From Acholeplasmataceae bacterium UBA5769 (GTDB taxonomy: Bacteria > Bacillota_I > Bacilli_A > Acholeplasmatales > Acholeplasmataceae), in contig DIER01000035.1 in NCBI GenBank assembly GCA_002418725.1, forward strand, positions 6,645 through 66,005: a stretch of DNA of 59,361 nt, in the 5' to 3' direction. A program made the translations under genes and the position numbers. The notes under the pieces were generated by a model. That model searched no databases. It was not told the origin of the DNA and worked only from the letters and a program-made list of their open reading frames with translations. Positions 16,096-25,430 of the stretch are shown in pieces (position 1 is the first letter of the stretch; each line of letters opens with the position of its first letter).

Positions 16096-17880
16096 ATGAG
16101 CAAAAAACTTATTATTGTAGAATCACCATCAAAATCAAAAACTATTGCGAGCTACGTTGGAAATGACGTGCTTGTTTTATCTTCGAAAGGACATGTGAGA
16201 GATCTATCAACTTCGGGTGTAGATGGCCTTGGTCTTGATATCCATGATCATTTCAAACCGAAGTATGTTTTAATTAAAGGAAAACAAGCTTTAGTGAAAG
16301 AACTTGTGTCAAAAGCGAAAGGTAGAGACGTTTTGATTGCGACCGACCCCGATAGAGAAGGGGAAGCGATTGGATGGCATTTAGCAGAAATTTTAGGGCT
16401 TGATCAACAAGCATCAAACCGTATTGTTTTCCGTGAAATCACCAAACAGGCAGTTTTAGAAGCGATGAATCATCCGCGTCCACTTGATCAACATTTAGTT
16501 TATTCACAAGAAGCCAGACGCATATTAGATCGGATCATCGGATTTAAACTTTCTAAATTATTACAATCTAAAATTAAATCGAAGTCCGCAGGTCGCGTTC
16601 AATCGGTAGCATTAAAATTGATTGTCGATCTTGAAAAAGAGATAGAAGCCTTCATTCCTGAAACCTATTACGAAATTGAAGCGCATTTTCCACACTTCGT
16701 TGCAGACTATATCATTCCCGAAAAGAAAAGATTAACCAAAGAAGAAGCGGATCTTATTCAAAGAGAATCGATCAATCCTTTTATGGTGAAAGATATTCAA
16801 ACCAGAGAATCCAAAAGACAACCTAAAGCACCGTTTATTACGTCAACTTTACAACAGGATGCATCCTCTAACTTAGGGATGAGTGCGACTCGTGCGATGA
16901 TGATTGCACAAGCTTTATATGAAGGTAAAGAGATTCACGGTGAACTTATTGGTTTGATCACTTACATGAGAACTGATTCAAACCGTTTAGCAGATCCTTT
17001 CGTACAAGAAGCGAAACACCATATTGAAACTTATTACGGTGCGAAGTATTTAGGTAAATATAACGTTTCAACGAAAGCGAATGCACAGGATGCACATGAG
17101 GCGATTAGACCCACATCCTTAGAAAGAACTCCAGAATCCTTAGAACCCTATTTATCAAAAGAAGAGTTTAAACTCTATAAGCGTATTTATACCCGTACGG
17201 TTGCATCTTTGATGGCACCAGCGATCTTTGATATGACAAAGATCACCCTTGAATCACATGGTCATGTCTATCAAGTTGAAGGTAGTGTCTTGAAATTTGA
17301 TGGTCACTTAAAGGTTTATAACGATCAAAAATCAAAAGATAAAATTCTACCTCAATGCAGCGTTGGACAAACCATAAACGCGAAAGACGTGTTATCGATT
17401 GAAAAGGTAACGACCCCACCCACACGCTATTCAGAAGCGACTTTAATCAAAGAATTAGAAGCACAAGGGATTGGGCGTCCATCAACGTATGCTCAAATTA
17501 TCCAAACCTTAAGACATCGTGATTATGTGGAAGTGGAAGATAAACGTTTCAAACCTACCAAACAAGGAAGATTAACCTCAGAACAGTTAGATCTCTTCTT
17601 TAATAAGATCATTAACGTTGAATACACCTCCAAAATGGAAACTGTCCTTGATGAGATTGCAGATGGTAAACAAAAAGGATCCCACTTGATTTCAAGGTTT
17701 TATCATTCCTTCATCCCTATGGTTGAAGTTGCAGAAAAAGAAATGAAGAAAATCGGACCCAAAGAAACAGGTGAATTGTGTCCTTTATGTGGCAAACCAC
17801 TCGTCATCAGACGTTCAAAATATGGTGAATTCACCGCTTGTTCAGGATTTCCGTCTTGTAAATATGTAAAAAAAGACTAA
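16096..17880 (+). CDS. topA: DNA topoisomerase I (type IA)
   Basis: A 594-residue enzyme that relaxes negative supercoils. The Toprim domain is N-terminal (KKLIIVESPSKSKTI, later DPDREGEAIGWH). The catalytic Tyr is in GLITYMRTDSNR near residue 294. Only one four-cysteine zinc ribbon is visible at the C-terminus (CPLCGK ... CSGFPSCKY). The protein is therefore shorter than the usual 690 or so residues of Bacillus enzymes, which carry several. The ribosome site GGAAGTG is weak. The gene is monocistronic behind a consensus promoter. Confidence 0.95.
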   Translation: MSKKLIIVESPSKSKTIASYVGNDVLVLSSKGHVRDLSTSGVDGLGLDIHDHFKPKYVLIKGKQALVKELVSKAKGRDVLIATDPDREGEAIGWHLAEILGLDQQASNRIVFREITKQAVLEAMNHPRPLDQHLVYSQEARRILDRIIGFKLSKLLQSKIKSKSAGRVQSVALKLIVDLEKEIEAFIPETYYEIEAHFPHFVADYIIPEKKRLTKEEADLIQRESINPFMVKDIQTRESKRQPKAPFITSTLQQDASSNLGMSATRAMMIAQALYEGKEIHGELIGLITYMRTDSNRLADPFVQEAKHHIETYYGAKYLGKYNVSTKANAQDAHEAIRPTSLERTPESLEPYLSKEEFKLYKRIYTRTVASLMAPAIFDMTKITLESHGHVYQVEGSVLKFDGHLKVYNDQKSKDKILPQCSVGQTINAKDVLSIEKVTTPPTRYSEATLIKELEAQGIGRPSTYAQIIQTLRHRDYVEVEDKRFKPTKQGRLTSEQLDLFFNKIINVEYTSKMETVLDEIADGKQKGSHLISRFYHSFIPMVEVAEKEMKKIGPKETGELCPLCGKPLVIRRSKYGEFTACSGFPSCKYVKKD

Positions 17881-17893
17881 GATATAAAAATTC

Positions 17894-17922
17894 TTTACAA
17901 ATCGGTGCGATAATGTTATGAT
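17894..17922 (+). promoter_or_regulatory. Promoter upstream of the candidate small RNA
   Basis: TTTACA and TATGAT with a 17-base spacer, pointing into a gene-free stretch. Predicted transcription start is near 17929. Confidence 0.5.
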
Positions 17923-17928
17923 ATTCTT

Positions 17929-18045
17929 GCATCCAAAAAGGATGCTATTTATCCCCTATTAACGTGTGCAAGGCACACAAAAATCCCCTTAAATGATCCC
18001 CCTTCGCTTTTGGAGGGGGATCGCACTTTACTTTTAATTTTTAAG
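17929..18045 (+). ncRNA. Candidate small RNA or structured leader between topA and tpx
   Basis: No open reading frame of note lies here. Three hairpins follow one another: GCATCC/GGATGC (17929-17945), GTGTGC/GCACAC (about 17964-17978) and the strong GATCCCCCT/AGGGGGATC (17995-18022), then a U-rich stretch. A promoter-like pair sits just upstream. A separate -10 (TATAAT, 18053-18058) follows for tpx, arguing for a separate short transcript. I do not recognise a known RNA family, and the tail after the third hairpin is not an ideal terminator. Confidence 0.4.
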
Positions 18046-18052
18046 AATATGA

Positions 18053-18058
18053 TATAAT
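18053..18058 (+). promoter_or_regulatory. -10 box of tpx
   Basis: TATAAT 33 bases before the tpx ATG. The -35 region is AT-rich and unclear. Confidence 0.4.
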
Positions 18059-18090
18059 AGAGATGAACGCATATCAAAGGAAGGGTACCC

Positions 18091-18591
18091 ATGAAAACAT
18101 TCAAAGGAAAGCCGATTACATTGCTCGGTGAAACAAAGAAGGTTGGCGATTTAGCCCCTGATTTCCATGCTTTAAACACAAAAAATGAACTTAAGAATTT
18201 AAGCGACTACAAATCACGCTACGTTATCTTAAATGTTGTTCCTTCATTAGACACAACCGTTTGTGACATGCAAGCACGTACCGTGAATAGTGAACTATCA
18301 GAAAGACAAGATGTGACGGTGCTCACCATCAGTAACGATCTACCCACGGCTCAGGCACGTTGGTGCGGTAATGCTGGATTATCCAATGTCATTACGTTAT
18401 CAGACCATATGGATTTGGATTTTGCGAATAAGTACGGCACGAACATCAAGGAATTAAGACTTCAAGCACGTTCGGTCTTTGTCTTAGATGAGCATAGACG
18501 GATCATTTATCTCGAGTATGTGGATGAAATGAGTCAACACTTACAGTTTGATGAATTGCTCAGTTTTGTCAAAAAATTACCGAAAGAATAA
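18091..18591 (+). CDS. tpx: Thiol peroxidase Tpx
   Basis: A 166-residue atypical two-Cys peroxiredoxin that reduces hydroperoxides using thioredoxin. The peroxidatic Cys58 is in SLDTTVCD and the resolving Cys92 in ARWCGNAG; the 34-residue spacing matches the Tpx subfamily. The N-terminal GKPITLLGE and GDLAPDF motifs are also typical. Length is normal for the family. A GGAAGG ribosome site precedes the ATG. The gene stands alone, with its own -10 and a terminator overlapping its stop. Confidence 0.95.
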   Translation: MKTFKGKPITLLGETKKVGDLAPDFHALNTKNELKNLSDYKSRYVILNVVPSLDTTVCDMQARTVNSELSERQDVTVLTISNDLPTAQARWCGNAGLSNVITLSDHMDLDFANKYGTNIKELRLQARSVFVLDEHRRIIYLEYVDEMSQHLQFDELLSFVKKLPKE

Positions 18592-18609
18592 CTTTCGGTT
18601 TTCTTTTTT
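18579..18609 (+). terminator. Rho-independent terminator of tpx
   Basis: ACCGAAAG pairs with CTTTCGGT, followed by a T-rich run. The hairpin begins inside the tpx coding end. Confidence 0.85.
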
Positions 18610-18612
18610 ACG

Positions 18613-18621
18613 TGGTATAAT
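18613..18621 (+). promoter_or_regulatory. Extended -10 promoter of ftsY
   Basis: TGGTATAAT (TG-N-TATAAT), 23 bases before the TTG start of ftsY. Confidence 0.5.
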
Positions 18622-18644
18622 ACAACAGGATTGGGGTTGAGATT

Positions 18645-19601
18645 TTGGGTCTTTTTCAAAAGCTTTTTAGCAGAAAACCAAAAAATGAACGATATCAATT
18701 AGGGTTACACAAAACCAAAGAAAACTTTGGAAATTTAAAACAAATACTCGCGCGATCAGGTAAAATTGATGACGCTCTTTTTGACACACTTGAAGAACTC
18801 TTCATTCAGGCAGACATCGGTATTGATACGGTGATCTACTTTATTGATGAGTTAAAAAAGGAAGTAGAAAACAAACATATCTCTGATCCAAACGATTTAG
18901 CTGAGATCATTGTGGATAAGATGTTTGAAATTTATCTTAAAGGTGAACTTGTTCAAACGGATCTTCGTTATGATGAAGGTGAAATGAACGTTTATCTTTT
19001 TGTGGGTGTCAATGGTGTGGGTAAAACAACGACCATTGGGAAATTAGCCAAACAATTAAAAGATGAAGGAAAAAAGGTGATGCTTGTTGCAGGTGATACC
19101 TTTAGAGCGGGTGCGATTGATCAACTCATTGAATGGGGGAAAAGAAGTAACACCCCAGTGTTTCATAAGCCTGCAGGTTCAGATCCTTCCTCTGTCATTT
19201 ATGATGCATTAGAGTTTGCTAAAAAAGAACATATCGATGTGGTTTTATGCGATACAGCCGGTAGACTTCAAACCAAAGTCAATCTCATGAATGAACTTTC
19301 AAAAATGAAACGCGTCATTCAAAAAACATTACCACATGCCCCTCAAGAAACGCTACTAGTGATTGATGCGACAACCGGTCAAAACGGGATGCGACAAGCG
19401 GAAGTATTCAATGAAGCGACCGAAGTATCAGGTATCGTTCTAACGAAGTTAGATGGCACCGCTAAAGGTGGTATCGTGCTCGCGATTAGACACATGTATG
19501 ATTTACCTATAAAATACATTGGCTTAGGTGAAAAGATTGATGATCTTGTTCCCTTTGACATTGAGCAATATATCTACGGTTTATTTAGAGACTTCTTTTA
19601 A
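18645..19601 (+). CDS. ftsY: Signal recognition particle receptor FtsY, TTG start
   Basis: A 318-residue SRP GTPase that brings ribosome-SRP complexes to the membrane translocon. An N domain (helical, residues 1-100) is followed by the G domain: G1 GVNGVGKTTT near residue 121, DTAGR near 205, and TKLDG near 265. The acidic A domain of proteobacterial FtsY is absent, as in many Gram-positives. The start TTG is followed by a lipid-binding-like amphipathic N-terminus (GLFQKLFSRK). It heads the ftsY-ylxM-ffh operon. Confidence 0.95.
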   Translation: MGLFQKLFSRKPKNERYQLGLHKTKENFGNLKQILARSGKIDDALFDTLEELFIQADIGIDTVIYFIDELKKEVENKHISDPNDLAEIIVDKMFEIYLKGELVQTDLRYDEGEMNVYLFVGVNGVGKTTTIGKLAKQLKDEGKKVMLVAGDTFRAGAIDQLIEWGKRSNTPVFHKPAGSDPSSVIYDALEFAKKEHIDVVLCDTAGRLQTKVNLMNELSKMKRVIQKTLPHAPQETLLVIDATTGQNGMRQAEVFNEATEVSGIVLTKLDGTAKGGIVLAIRHMYDLPIKYIGLGEKIDDLVPFDIEQYIYGLFRDFF

Positions 19602-19612
19602 GAGGTGAGTTT

Positions 19613-19927
19613 ATGGAATCTTTCGAGAAGAAAGCATGGTTGAATCAATTATTTGACCTTTACGGTGATTTGCTTACCGAAAAACAACAGAGTTACTTTA
19701 AACTCTATTATTTTGAAGATTACTCGCTTCAGGAAATTGCTGAAGTTTTTGAAGTGAGTCGTAATGCAGTGTTTGATCAACTGAAAAAAACAGAAGATTA
19801 TTTGGTTGGTTATGAACACACGCTTAAGTGTTTTGAAAAACGTGAAGCACGTGCTAAACTCATTTTAGAGATTGAAGAAAAGGGTTTAACTGAACTTGCA
19901 GAAAAGATGAGAAAGTTGGATGAATAA
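19613..19927 (+). CDS. ylxM: YlxM/p13-like helix-turn-helix protein
   Basis: A 104-residue cytoplasmic protein with a sigma-70 region 4-like helix-turn-helix (YSLQEIAEVFEVSRNAVFDQLKKTE, seen in two parts near residues 40-65). It belongs to the YlxM family regularly encoded just before ffh in Firmicutes and linked to SRP function. The start is 11 bases after ftsY with a GAGGTGAG ribosome site. Its stop overlaps the ffh start (TAATG). DNA binding is not proven for the family. Confidence 0.92.
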   Translation: MESFEKKAWLNQLFDLYGDLLTEKQQSYFKLYYFEDYSLQEIAEVFEVSRNAVFDQLKKTEDYLVGYEHTLKCFEKREARAKLILEIEEKGLTELAEKMRKLDE

Positions 19928-21333
19928 TGGCTGAAAATTCACTATCCTCACGTCTTCAAATGGCGATGCGCCGTTTGACTGGCCGCGGTTTTTTAACAGA
20001 AAATGATATTGATGAGATGATGCGTGAAGTGCGTCTTTCTTTGCTTGAAGCAGACGTTAATTTTAAAGTCGTCAAAACATTTACCCAAAACATCAAGGAA
20101 CAAGCCGTTGGTGAAAAGATTTTAAAAGGATTAAATCCAGGACAACAAGTCGTCAAAATCGTGCATGATGAATTAAAACGTGTGATGGGTGAAGATGCTG
20201 AAGGTATCCGCTATAACCTATCCGGTATGACAACCATTATGACCATTGGGTTACAAGGGTCAGGGAAAACGACTGCGATTGGTAAACTTGGAGTCTATAT
20301 TCGTAAAAATGAAAAGAAAAGTGTGTTGTTCATCGCTGCAGACGTTTACCGTCCAGCAGCCATTGAACAATTAAAAACGATTGGTAAACAAATCGATGTT
20401 GAAGTCTTTGATCGTGGCTTAATCGATGCGAGAACTATCGTTAAAGAAGGTTTAGCGTATGCCAAAGAGAAAAAGATTGACGTAGTCATCATCGATACTG
20501 CAGGCCGTTTGCACATCGATGAAAAGATGATGCAAGAGCTTATCGATGTCAAAGAAATCGCGAAACCAAATGAAATTTTACTCACCGTAGATGCGATGAC
20601 AGGTCAAGATGCTGCAAATATTTGTAAATCATTTCATGAGCAGTTGGAAGCGACCGGTGCGATTTTAACTAAACTTGATGGTGACACACGTGGTGGTGCG
20701 GCATTATCAATTAAAGAAGTTTCAGGTATTCCAATTAAGTTTGCCTCCTCTGGTGAAAAAATGGATGCTTTTGAGGTGTTCCATCCAGAACGTATGGCAT
20801 CCCGCATTTTAGGGATGGGCGACGTTTTAACACTGATTGAAAAAGCGACCGATGCCATCGATGAAGATGAAGCACAAAACATGATGGAAAAACTGATGAG
20901 TGACACGTTTAACTATAACGACCTCATGAAACAGTTTAAAATGATTAAACGTATGGGGTCTTTTTCAAAGATATTAGGTTTTTTACCTGGTGCTGGCCAA
21001 ATGAAACAGGCGATGTCTCAGGTTGACGATAAACAATTTGATAAGATGTCAGCGCTTATTTCTTCGATGACAGAACAAGAAAGAAAAGATCCAAAATTGA
21101 TTGATACATCATCCCGAAGAAGAGAAAGAATCGCGAGAGGTTCTGGCATGAGTGTCGCAGACTTAAATCGCTTAAGACAGGCACTTGAAGCTCAAAAGAA
21201 GATGATGAAACAGATGGCGAATATGGATGAAAGACAACTGAACAATCTTCAAAAAAATCCTTCACAACTGATGGGCAATCAGAAGGTTAAAAAGGGTAAA
21301 GGAAAAGGTAAGGGTCAATTCAGGGTAAGATGA
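19927..21333 (+). CDS. ffh: Signal recognition particle protein Ffh
   Basis: A 468-residue SRP54 homologue that binds signal peptides and SRP RNA. The NG domain has G1 GLQGSGKTTA near residue 108, DTAGR near 190, and TKLDGDTRGG near 248. The C-terminal M domain is methionine-rich (MKQFKMIKRMGS ... GSGMSVADLNRL) and ends in a basic tail. The ATG at 19927 shares a base with the ylxM stop. The 3' end lies in a terminator hairpin. SRP RNA itself was not found in this window. Confidence 0.97.
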   Translation: MAENSLSSRLQMAMRRLTGRGFLTENDIDEMMREVRLSLLEADVNFKVVKTFTQNIKEQAVGEKILKGLNPGQQVVKIVHDELKRVMGEDAEGIRYNLSGMTTIMTIGLQGSGKTTAIGKLGVYIRKNEKKSVLFIAADVYRPAAIEQLKTIGKQIDVEVFDRGLIDARTIVKEGLAYAKEKKIDVVIIDTAGRLHIDEKMMQELIDVKEIAKPNEILLTVDAMTGQDAANICKSFHEQLEATGAILTKLDGDTRGGAALSIKEVSGIPIKFASSGEKMDAFEVFHPERMASRILGMGDVLTLIEKATDAIDEDEAQNMMEKLMSDTFNYNDLMKQFKMIKRMGSFSKILGFLPGAGQMKQAMSQVDDKQFDKMSALISSMTEQERKDPKLIDTSSRRRERIARGSGMSVADLNRLRQALEAQKKMMKQMANMDERQLNNLQKNPSQLMGNQKVKKGKGKGKGQFRVR

Positions 21334-21343
21334 CCCTTTTTTT
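21311..21343 (+). terminator. Rho-independent terminator overlapping the ffh stop
   Basis: AGGGTCA pairs with TGACCCT, followed by a T-run. The second arm contains the ffh stop codon. Confidence 0.75.
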
Positions 21344-21383
21344 CTCCACAAAGATTGTGGAAAAGTTTGATTTTTCACAGGTG

Positions 21384-21389
21384 TATAAT
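21384..21389 (+). promoter_or_regulatory. -10 box candidate of the polA operon
   Basis: TATAAT 22 bases before ATG 21411 and just ahead of the AAAGGGGAG ribosome site. No clear -35 box. Confidence 0.45.
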
Positions 21390-21410
21390 AAAGTAAAAGG
21401 GGAGTTAGAC

Positions 21411-24029
21411 ATGAAAAAATTGGTACTCATCGATGGGAATTCCATTTTGTTTCGTGCCTATTATGCAACCGCATATCCAGGGGCGAAATTGATGCAGACC
21501 GCATCGGGCATTTATACAAATGCTGTTTTTGCCTTTGTGGGCATGTTTGAAAAAATTGTCACTCAAGAGGTCACTGATGTTTTGGTTGCATTTGATACGA
21601 AAGAACCAACCAAAAGACATTTAGCGTATGAGGGATATAAAGCAGGCCGTGTGAAGATGCCTGAAGAGCTTGCACAACAAATTCCTTTGGTCAATGAATA
21701 CATTCGTTTATCCGGTGTTAAAGCCTACGCTAAACCCGGATATGAAGCAGATGATATCATTGGGACGCTCGCGAAAAGAGCGGCTCAGGAAGGCATTCTC
21801 GTCGATATTTTCTCAAGCGATAAAGATTTACTTCAACTGGTTGATGATAAGATTACCGTAAACCTGCTTAAAAAAGGGATGACGGAAGTCCATACGTTTA
21901 CACCAAAGTCACTTTTAGAGACTTATGGTTTAACCCATGAACAAATGATCGACTTAAAAGCACTGATGGGAGACCCTTCAGATAACATTCCCGGTGTGCC
22001 TGGAGTGGGTGAAAAAACAGCGGTCAAGTTGCTACAAGAATATCGTCATTTAGACAATATCTTAGCGCACAAAGATGAGATCAAGGGTAAACTTGGGGAA
22101 AATATTCGAACAAACGAACATTTAGCCATCATGAGTAAAGAACTCGTCACGATCGATACCGATGGCGAGATTGATCTCACCATTCATGATCTTCAAAAAG
22201 AAGATGTGAAAAAAGAAGAACTTATGTCATTTTTCCAATCGCTTGATTTGCATGTGTTTGTCAAGAAAATGGAAGTGCCAACCGAAAAGAAATCCGAATG
22301 GGTTTATCAATCTTTAACAACTGAAGAAGCGATCATGAAAGTTTTATCAAAAGATTTTGCAATGCACTTTGAATTTTCTGATTATAACTACCACAAAGCT
22401 GATCTTTGGGGCGTAGGTCTTGCGGATGAAAAAAACTACTATATGATACCAAGCGAGATTGCTTTAACCTCTAAAGCGTTTCAAGATTATCTAAAAGATG
22501 CAACGAAAAAGAAGTTCGTCTATGACTATAAAGCGATTAAAGTGTTTGGTTTATGGCATGGTTTTGATGTTGAAGGTGTGACCTTCGATCTTTTATTATC
22601 TGCTTATTTAATCAATTCACATCTTGGTAAAGAAGAATTTAAACGTATTGTTTCAGCCTTTGATTATGAAGACATCTTATACGATGATGTTATTTATGGT
22701 AAAGGGGCGAAAAAAGCTTTACCTGAAAAAGATGTTTATGAAAGACATATTGTCTCAAAAGCGAAGGCTATCTTTGAACTCAAGACGAGCCAGTTAAAAA
22801 CATTAGAAGATCAAGAACAACTTCATTTACTCAACGATCTTGAGATTCCTTTAGCTGAAGTGTTAGCGGATATGGAATATCGTGGACTCAACGTGGATCA
22901 AAAGGAACTGGATCTTCAAGCCAAAGATTTAACCATGCGTATTCAAAAGATTGAAGAAGAGATTATCGATTTAGCGGGGGAACCCTTTAACATTGGTTCA
23001 CCCAAGCAGTTAGGTGAAATCTTATTTGATAAATTGAATTTACCTAATGGTAAGAAAACGAAGACAGGATATTCGACTTCTGTGGAAGTTTTAAATGAAC
23101 TTAAAGCGTATCATCCAATCATTGAAAAGATCATGGATTACCGTCAGTTAACTAAACTTTATTCAACCTACATAGAAGGCATTAAATCGAACATTTTTGA
23201 AGATGGCAAGGTGCATACGATTTATATGCAAGCCTTAACGACAACCGGAAGACTATCATCACTTGATCCAAACTTGCAAAATATACCTATTCGTACCGAA
23301 GAGGGAAGAAAGATACGTAAACTTTTTATTCCAGAGGGAAATCATGTCTTCTTAGGTGCAGACTATTCTCAAATCGAATTACGGGTTTTAGCATCCATGG
23401 CATCCGTCACTTCACTGATTGAAGCGTTCAATCAGGATTTAGATATTCATACGAAAACAGCCCAAGACGTGTTCCATGTGGACAGTGTGACATCAGATCA
23501 AAGACGTGCAGCAAAAGCTGTAAACTTTGGTATTATTTATGGCATTGGTGCTTGGAGTCTTTCTGAAGACATCAAGGTCACGCCTAAGGAAGCACAGGCG
23601 TTTATTGATCGCTATTTATCGATTTATCCAGAGATTAAAACGTATATGGAAGATATCGTTAAGTTTGCGAAAGAACATGACTATGTTGAAACTTTAATGA
23701 AGCGAAGAAGATATATTCCCGAATTAAAATCACCGGTATTTACCCAAAGAGCTTTTGGTGAAAGAACGGCACTAAACGCCCCGATTCAGGGGAGCGCTGC
23801 CGATATTTTAAAAAAAGCGATGGTGGATTTATACCGTTACTTAAAGAAACATCAAAAGAAATCGTTTATTTTACTCCAGGTTCACGATGAATTGATTTTA
23901 GAAGTTCCTGAATCTGAGATTGAAGAAATGAAAGAAGTTGTCCCCAAGATGATGGGTGAAGCGATGAAACTGAAGGTTGAACTGAAAACCTCATGTGATA
24001 TCGGACCCACTTGGTACGACTTAAAGTAG
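21411..24029 (+). CDS. polA: DNA polymerase I
   Basis: An 872-residue repair and Okazaki-fragment-processing polymerase. The N-terminal 5'-3' exonuclease domain spans about residues 1-290 (LIDGNSILFRAYYA, GYEADDIIGT, GVPGVGEKTA). The middle domain (about 305-470) has the 3'-5' exonuclease fold, but the first acidic motif reads HFEF where active enzymes have D-x-E, so proofreading is probably lost, as in Bacillus enzymes. The polymerase domain has motif A DYSQIELR, motif B RRAAKAVNFGIIYG and motif C QVHDELILE. The start ATG 21411 is supported by AAAGGGGAG; an in-frame upstream ATG overlaps the ffh terminator. Confidence 0.96.
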   Translation: MKKLVLIDGNSILFRAYYATAYPGAKLMQTASGIYTNAVFAFVGMFEKIVTQEVTDVLVAFDTKEPTKRHLAYEGYKAGRVKMPEELAQQIPLVNEYIRLSGVKAYAKPGYEADDIIGTLAKRAAQEGILVDIFSSDKDLLQLVDDKITVNLLKKGMTEVHTFTPKSLLETYGLTHEQMIDLKALMGDPSDNIPGVPGVGEKTAVKLLQEYRHLDNILAHKDEIKGKLGENIRTNEHLAIMSKELVTIDTDGEIDLTIHDLQKEDVKKEELMSFFQSLDLHVFVKKMEVPTEKKSEWVYQSLTTEEAIMKVLSKDFAMHFEFSDYNYHKADLWGVGLADEKNYYMIPSEIALTSKAFQDYLKDATKKKFVYDYKAIKVFGLWHGFDVEGVTFDLLLSAYLINSHLGKEEFKRIVSAFDYEDILYDDVIYGKGAKKALPEKDVYERHIVSKAKAIFELKTSQLKTLEDQEQLHLLNDLEIPLAEVLADMEYRGLNVDQKELDLQAKDLTMRIQKIEEEIIDLAGEPFNIGSPKQLGEILFDKLNLPNGKKTKTGYSTSVEVLNELKAYHPIIEKIMDYRQLTKLYSTYIEGIKSNIFEDGKVHTIYMQALTTTGRLSSLDPNLQNIPIRTEEGRKIRKLFIPEGNHVFLGADYSQIELRVLASMASVTSLIEAFNQDLDIHTKTAQDVFHVDSVTSDQRRAAKAVNFGIIYGIGAWSLSEDIKVTPKEAQAFIDRYLSIYPEIKTYMEDIVKFAKEHDYVETLMKRRRYIPELKSPVFTQRAFGERTALNAPIQGSAADILKKAMVDLYRYLKKHQKKSFILLQVHDELILEVPESEIEEMKEVVPKMMGEAMKLKVELKTSCDIGPTWYDLK

Positions 24030-24037
24030 GGAAACGT

Positions 24038-24847
24038 ATGCCTGAACTCCCTGAGGTAGAAACGGTTAGACGCACGCTTGAGAACTTGATATTAAACAAG
24101 AGAGTAACCAAGATTGAGGTGCGCTATCCCAAAATTATTCAAACCGATGTATCAGATTTTAACCGTATTCTTGGTCAAAAGATTCACCGGATTGACCGGT
24201 TGGGAAAACATTTAATTTTCATCCTTGATCACGATGTCTTACTCATTCATTTAAGGATGGAAGGAAGGTTTTTCTTAAGGGATAAAGATACAGCACTGAA
24301 CAAGCATGAACATATCGGTTTTCAGTTAGATCATAAACAAGTACTGATCTATCACGATGTGAGAAAGTTTGGGACGATGCATCTTTATTCAATCGAAACC
24401 TATTTAAGTGAAAGCCCACTTGCCAAACTTGGTGCTGAACCTATGACTATGGACGTTAACTCCCTATATGATCAAGTCAGCAAACGCAAAACAGAGATTA
24501 AAGCTATATTGCTAGACCAAACGGTCATCAGTGGTCTTGGTAATATTTATGTGGATGAAACACTTTTTCGTGCCAAAATCCATCCCACAAGACTTGGGAT
24601 AAGTTTATCTAAGCTTGAGGTTGAAAACATCTTGATGGCTGCACGTGAGGTGCTCCATAAAGCGGTTTTACTGGGTGGGACGACCATACGCACGTTTGAA
24701 GCAATGGATGGCGTACACGGGCGATTTCAAAACGAACTTTTGGTACACACCAAAGTTGGAGAGCCTTGTCCAGTATGTGGAACAACCATTATCAAAATGA
24801 AGGTTAAAGGACGTGGAACCTATGTCTGTCCAAGATGTCAAAACTAA
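24038..24847 (+). CDS. mutM: Formamidopyrimidine-DNA glycosylase (Fpg)
   Basis: A 269-residue bifunctional glycosylase/AP lyase that removes 8-oxoguanine and formamidopyrimidines. Processing of the initiator Met exposes the catalytic Pro in PELPEVE. The Lys of RLGKHLIF and the helix-two-turn-helix (ISGLGNIYVDE) are present, and a C-terminal zinc finger reads CPVCG ... CPRCQ. The start is ATG 24038, eight bases after the polA stop with TAGGGA ahead of it. It overlaps coaE at its 3' end. Confidence 0.97.
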   Translation: MPELPEVETVRRTLENLILNKRVTKIEVRYPKIIQTDVSDFNRILGQKIHRIDRLGKHLIFILDHDVLLIHLRMEGRFFLRDKDTALNKHEHIGFQLDHKQVLIYHDVRKFGTMHLYSIETYLSESPLAKLGAEPMTMDVNSLYDQVSKRKTEIKAILLDQTVISGLGNIYVDETLFRAKIHPTRLGISLSKLEVENILMAAREVLHKAVLLGGTTIRTFEAMDGVHGRFQNELLVHTKVGEPCPVCGTTIIKMKVKGRGTYVCPRCQN

Positions 24848-25430
24848 ACCTTATCTCGTTGGACTCACAGGAGGCATCGCGAGTGGTAAAACAACGGTAT
24901 CTCATCTTTTTCTTGAAGAGGGTGTTTCAGTGATCGATAGCGATCAAATCGTGAAAGATCTTTGGAAAACCGATATCAACATGGTTGATGAAATCGAACA
25001 AGCATTTGGTTATCCCATGAACCTTGAAGGAAAGAAAAAGTTAGCCAAAGAGATTTTTCGTGATGAAAAGAAAAGACAAATACTTAACCACATCATCCAC
25101 CCTAGAGTGTTTCATGTTATTGAACAAGAAAAAATGAGGTTAAAAGGTGAAAAGATCATTATCATTGATATGCCACTTTTAATCGAGGTTGGCTATCAAG
25201 ATAAGGTTGATGAAGTTTTATTGGTTTATGTCGATGAACCGACACAAATCATGCGCTTAATGAAAAGAGATGGCATCTCTAAAGATGAAGCGCTAGCAAA
25301 GATTCAAAGTCAAATGTCATTGGAGGATAAGAAAGCTTACGCGGATGTGGTTGTGAATAATCAACAAGATATCACATCGCTGCATGCACAGGTAAAGTCT
25401 TTCTTAAAACAAAGGATTCATGAAGAATAG
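24822..25430 (+). CDS. coaE: Dephospho-CoA kinase
   Basis: A 202-residue P-loop kinase that phosphorylates dephospho-CoA in the last step of coenzyme A synthesis. The P-loop GLTGGIASGKTTV is near residues 15-27. Asp in VIDSDQIVKDLW binds substrate, and the lid contains LMKRDG. ATG 24822 is inside the mutM end (26-base overlap); the GTG at 24813 is too close to the AAAGG ribosome site. The polA-mutM-coaE order is that of Bacilli. Confidence 0.95.
   Translation: MSVQDVKTKPYLVGLTGGIASGKTTVSHLFLEEGVSVIDSDQIVKDLWKTDINMVDEIEQAFGYPMNLEGKKKLAKEIFRDEKKRQILNHIIHPRVFHVIEQEKMRLKGEKIIIIDMPLLIEVGYQDKVDEVLLVYVDEPTQIMRLMKRDGISKDEALAKIQSQMSLEDKKAYADVVVNNQQDITSLHAQVKSFLKQRIHEE

Noticed and set aside
17949..18179. 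76-codon minus-strand ORF over the candidate small RNA and tpx start
   Set aside because: No ribosome site; it is antisense to the tpx start and has no recognisable domain.
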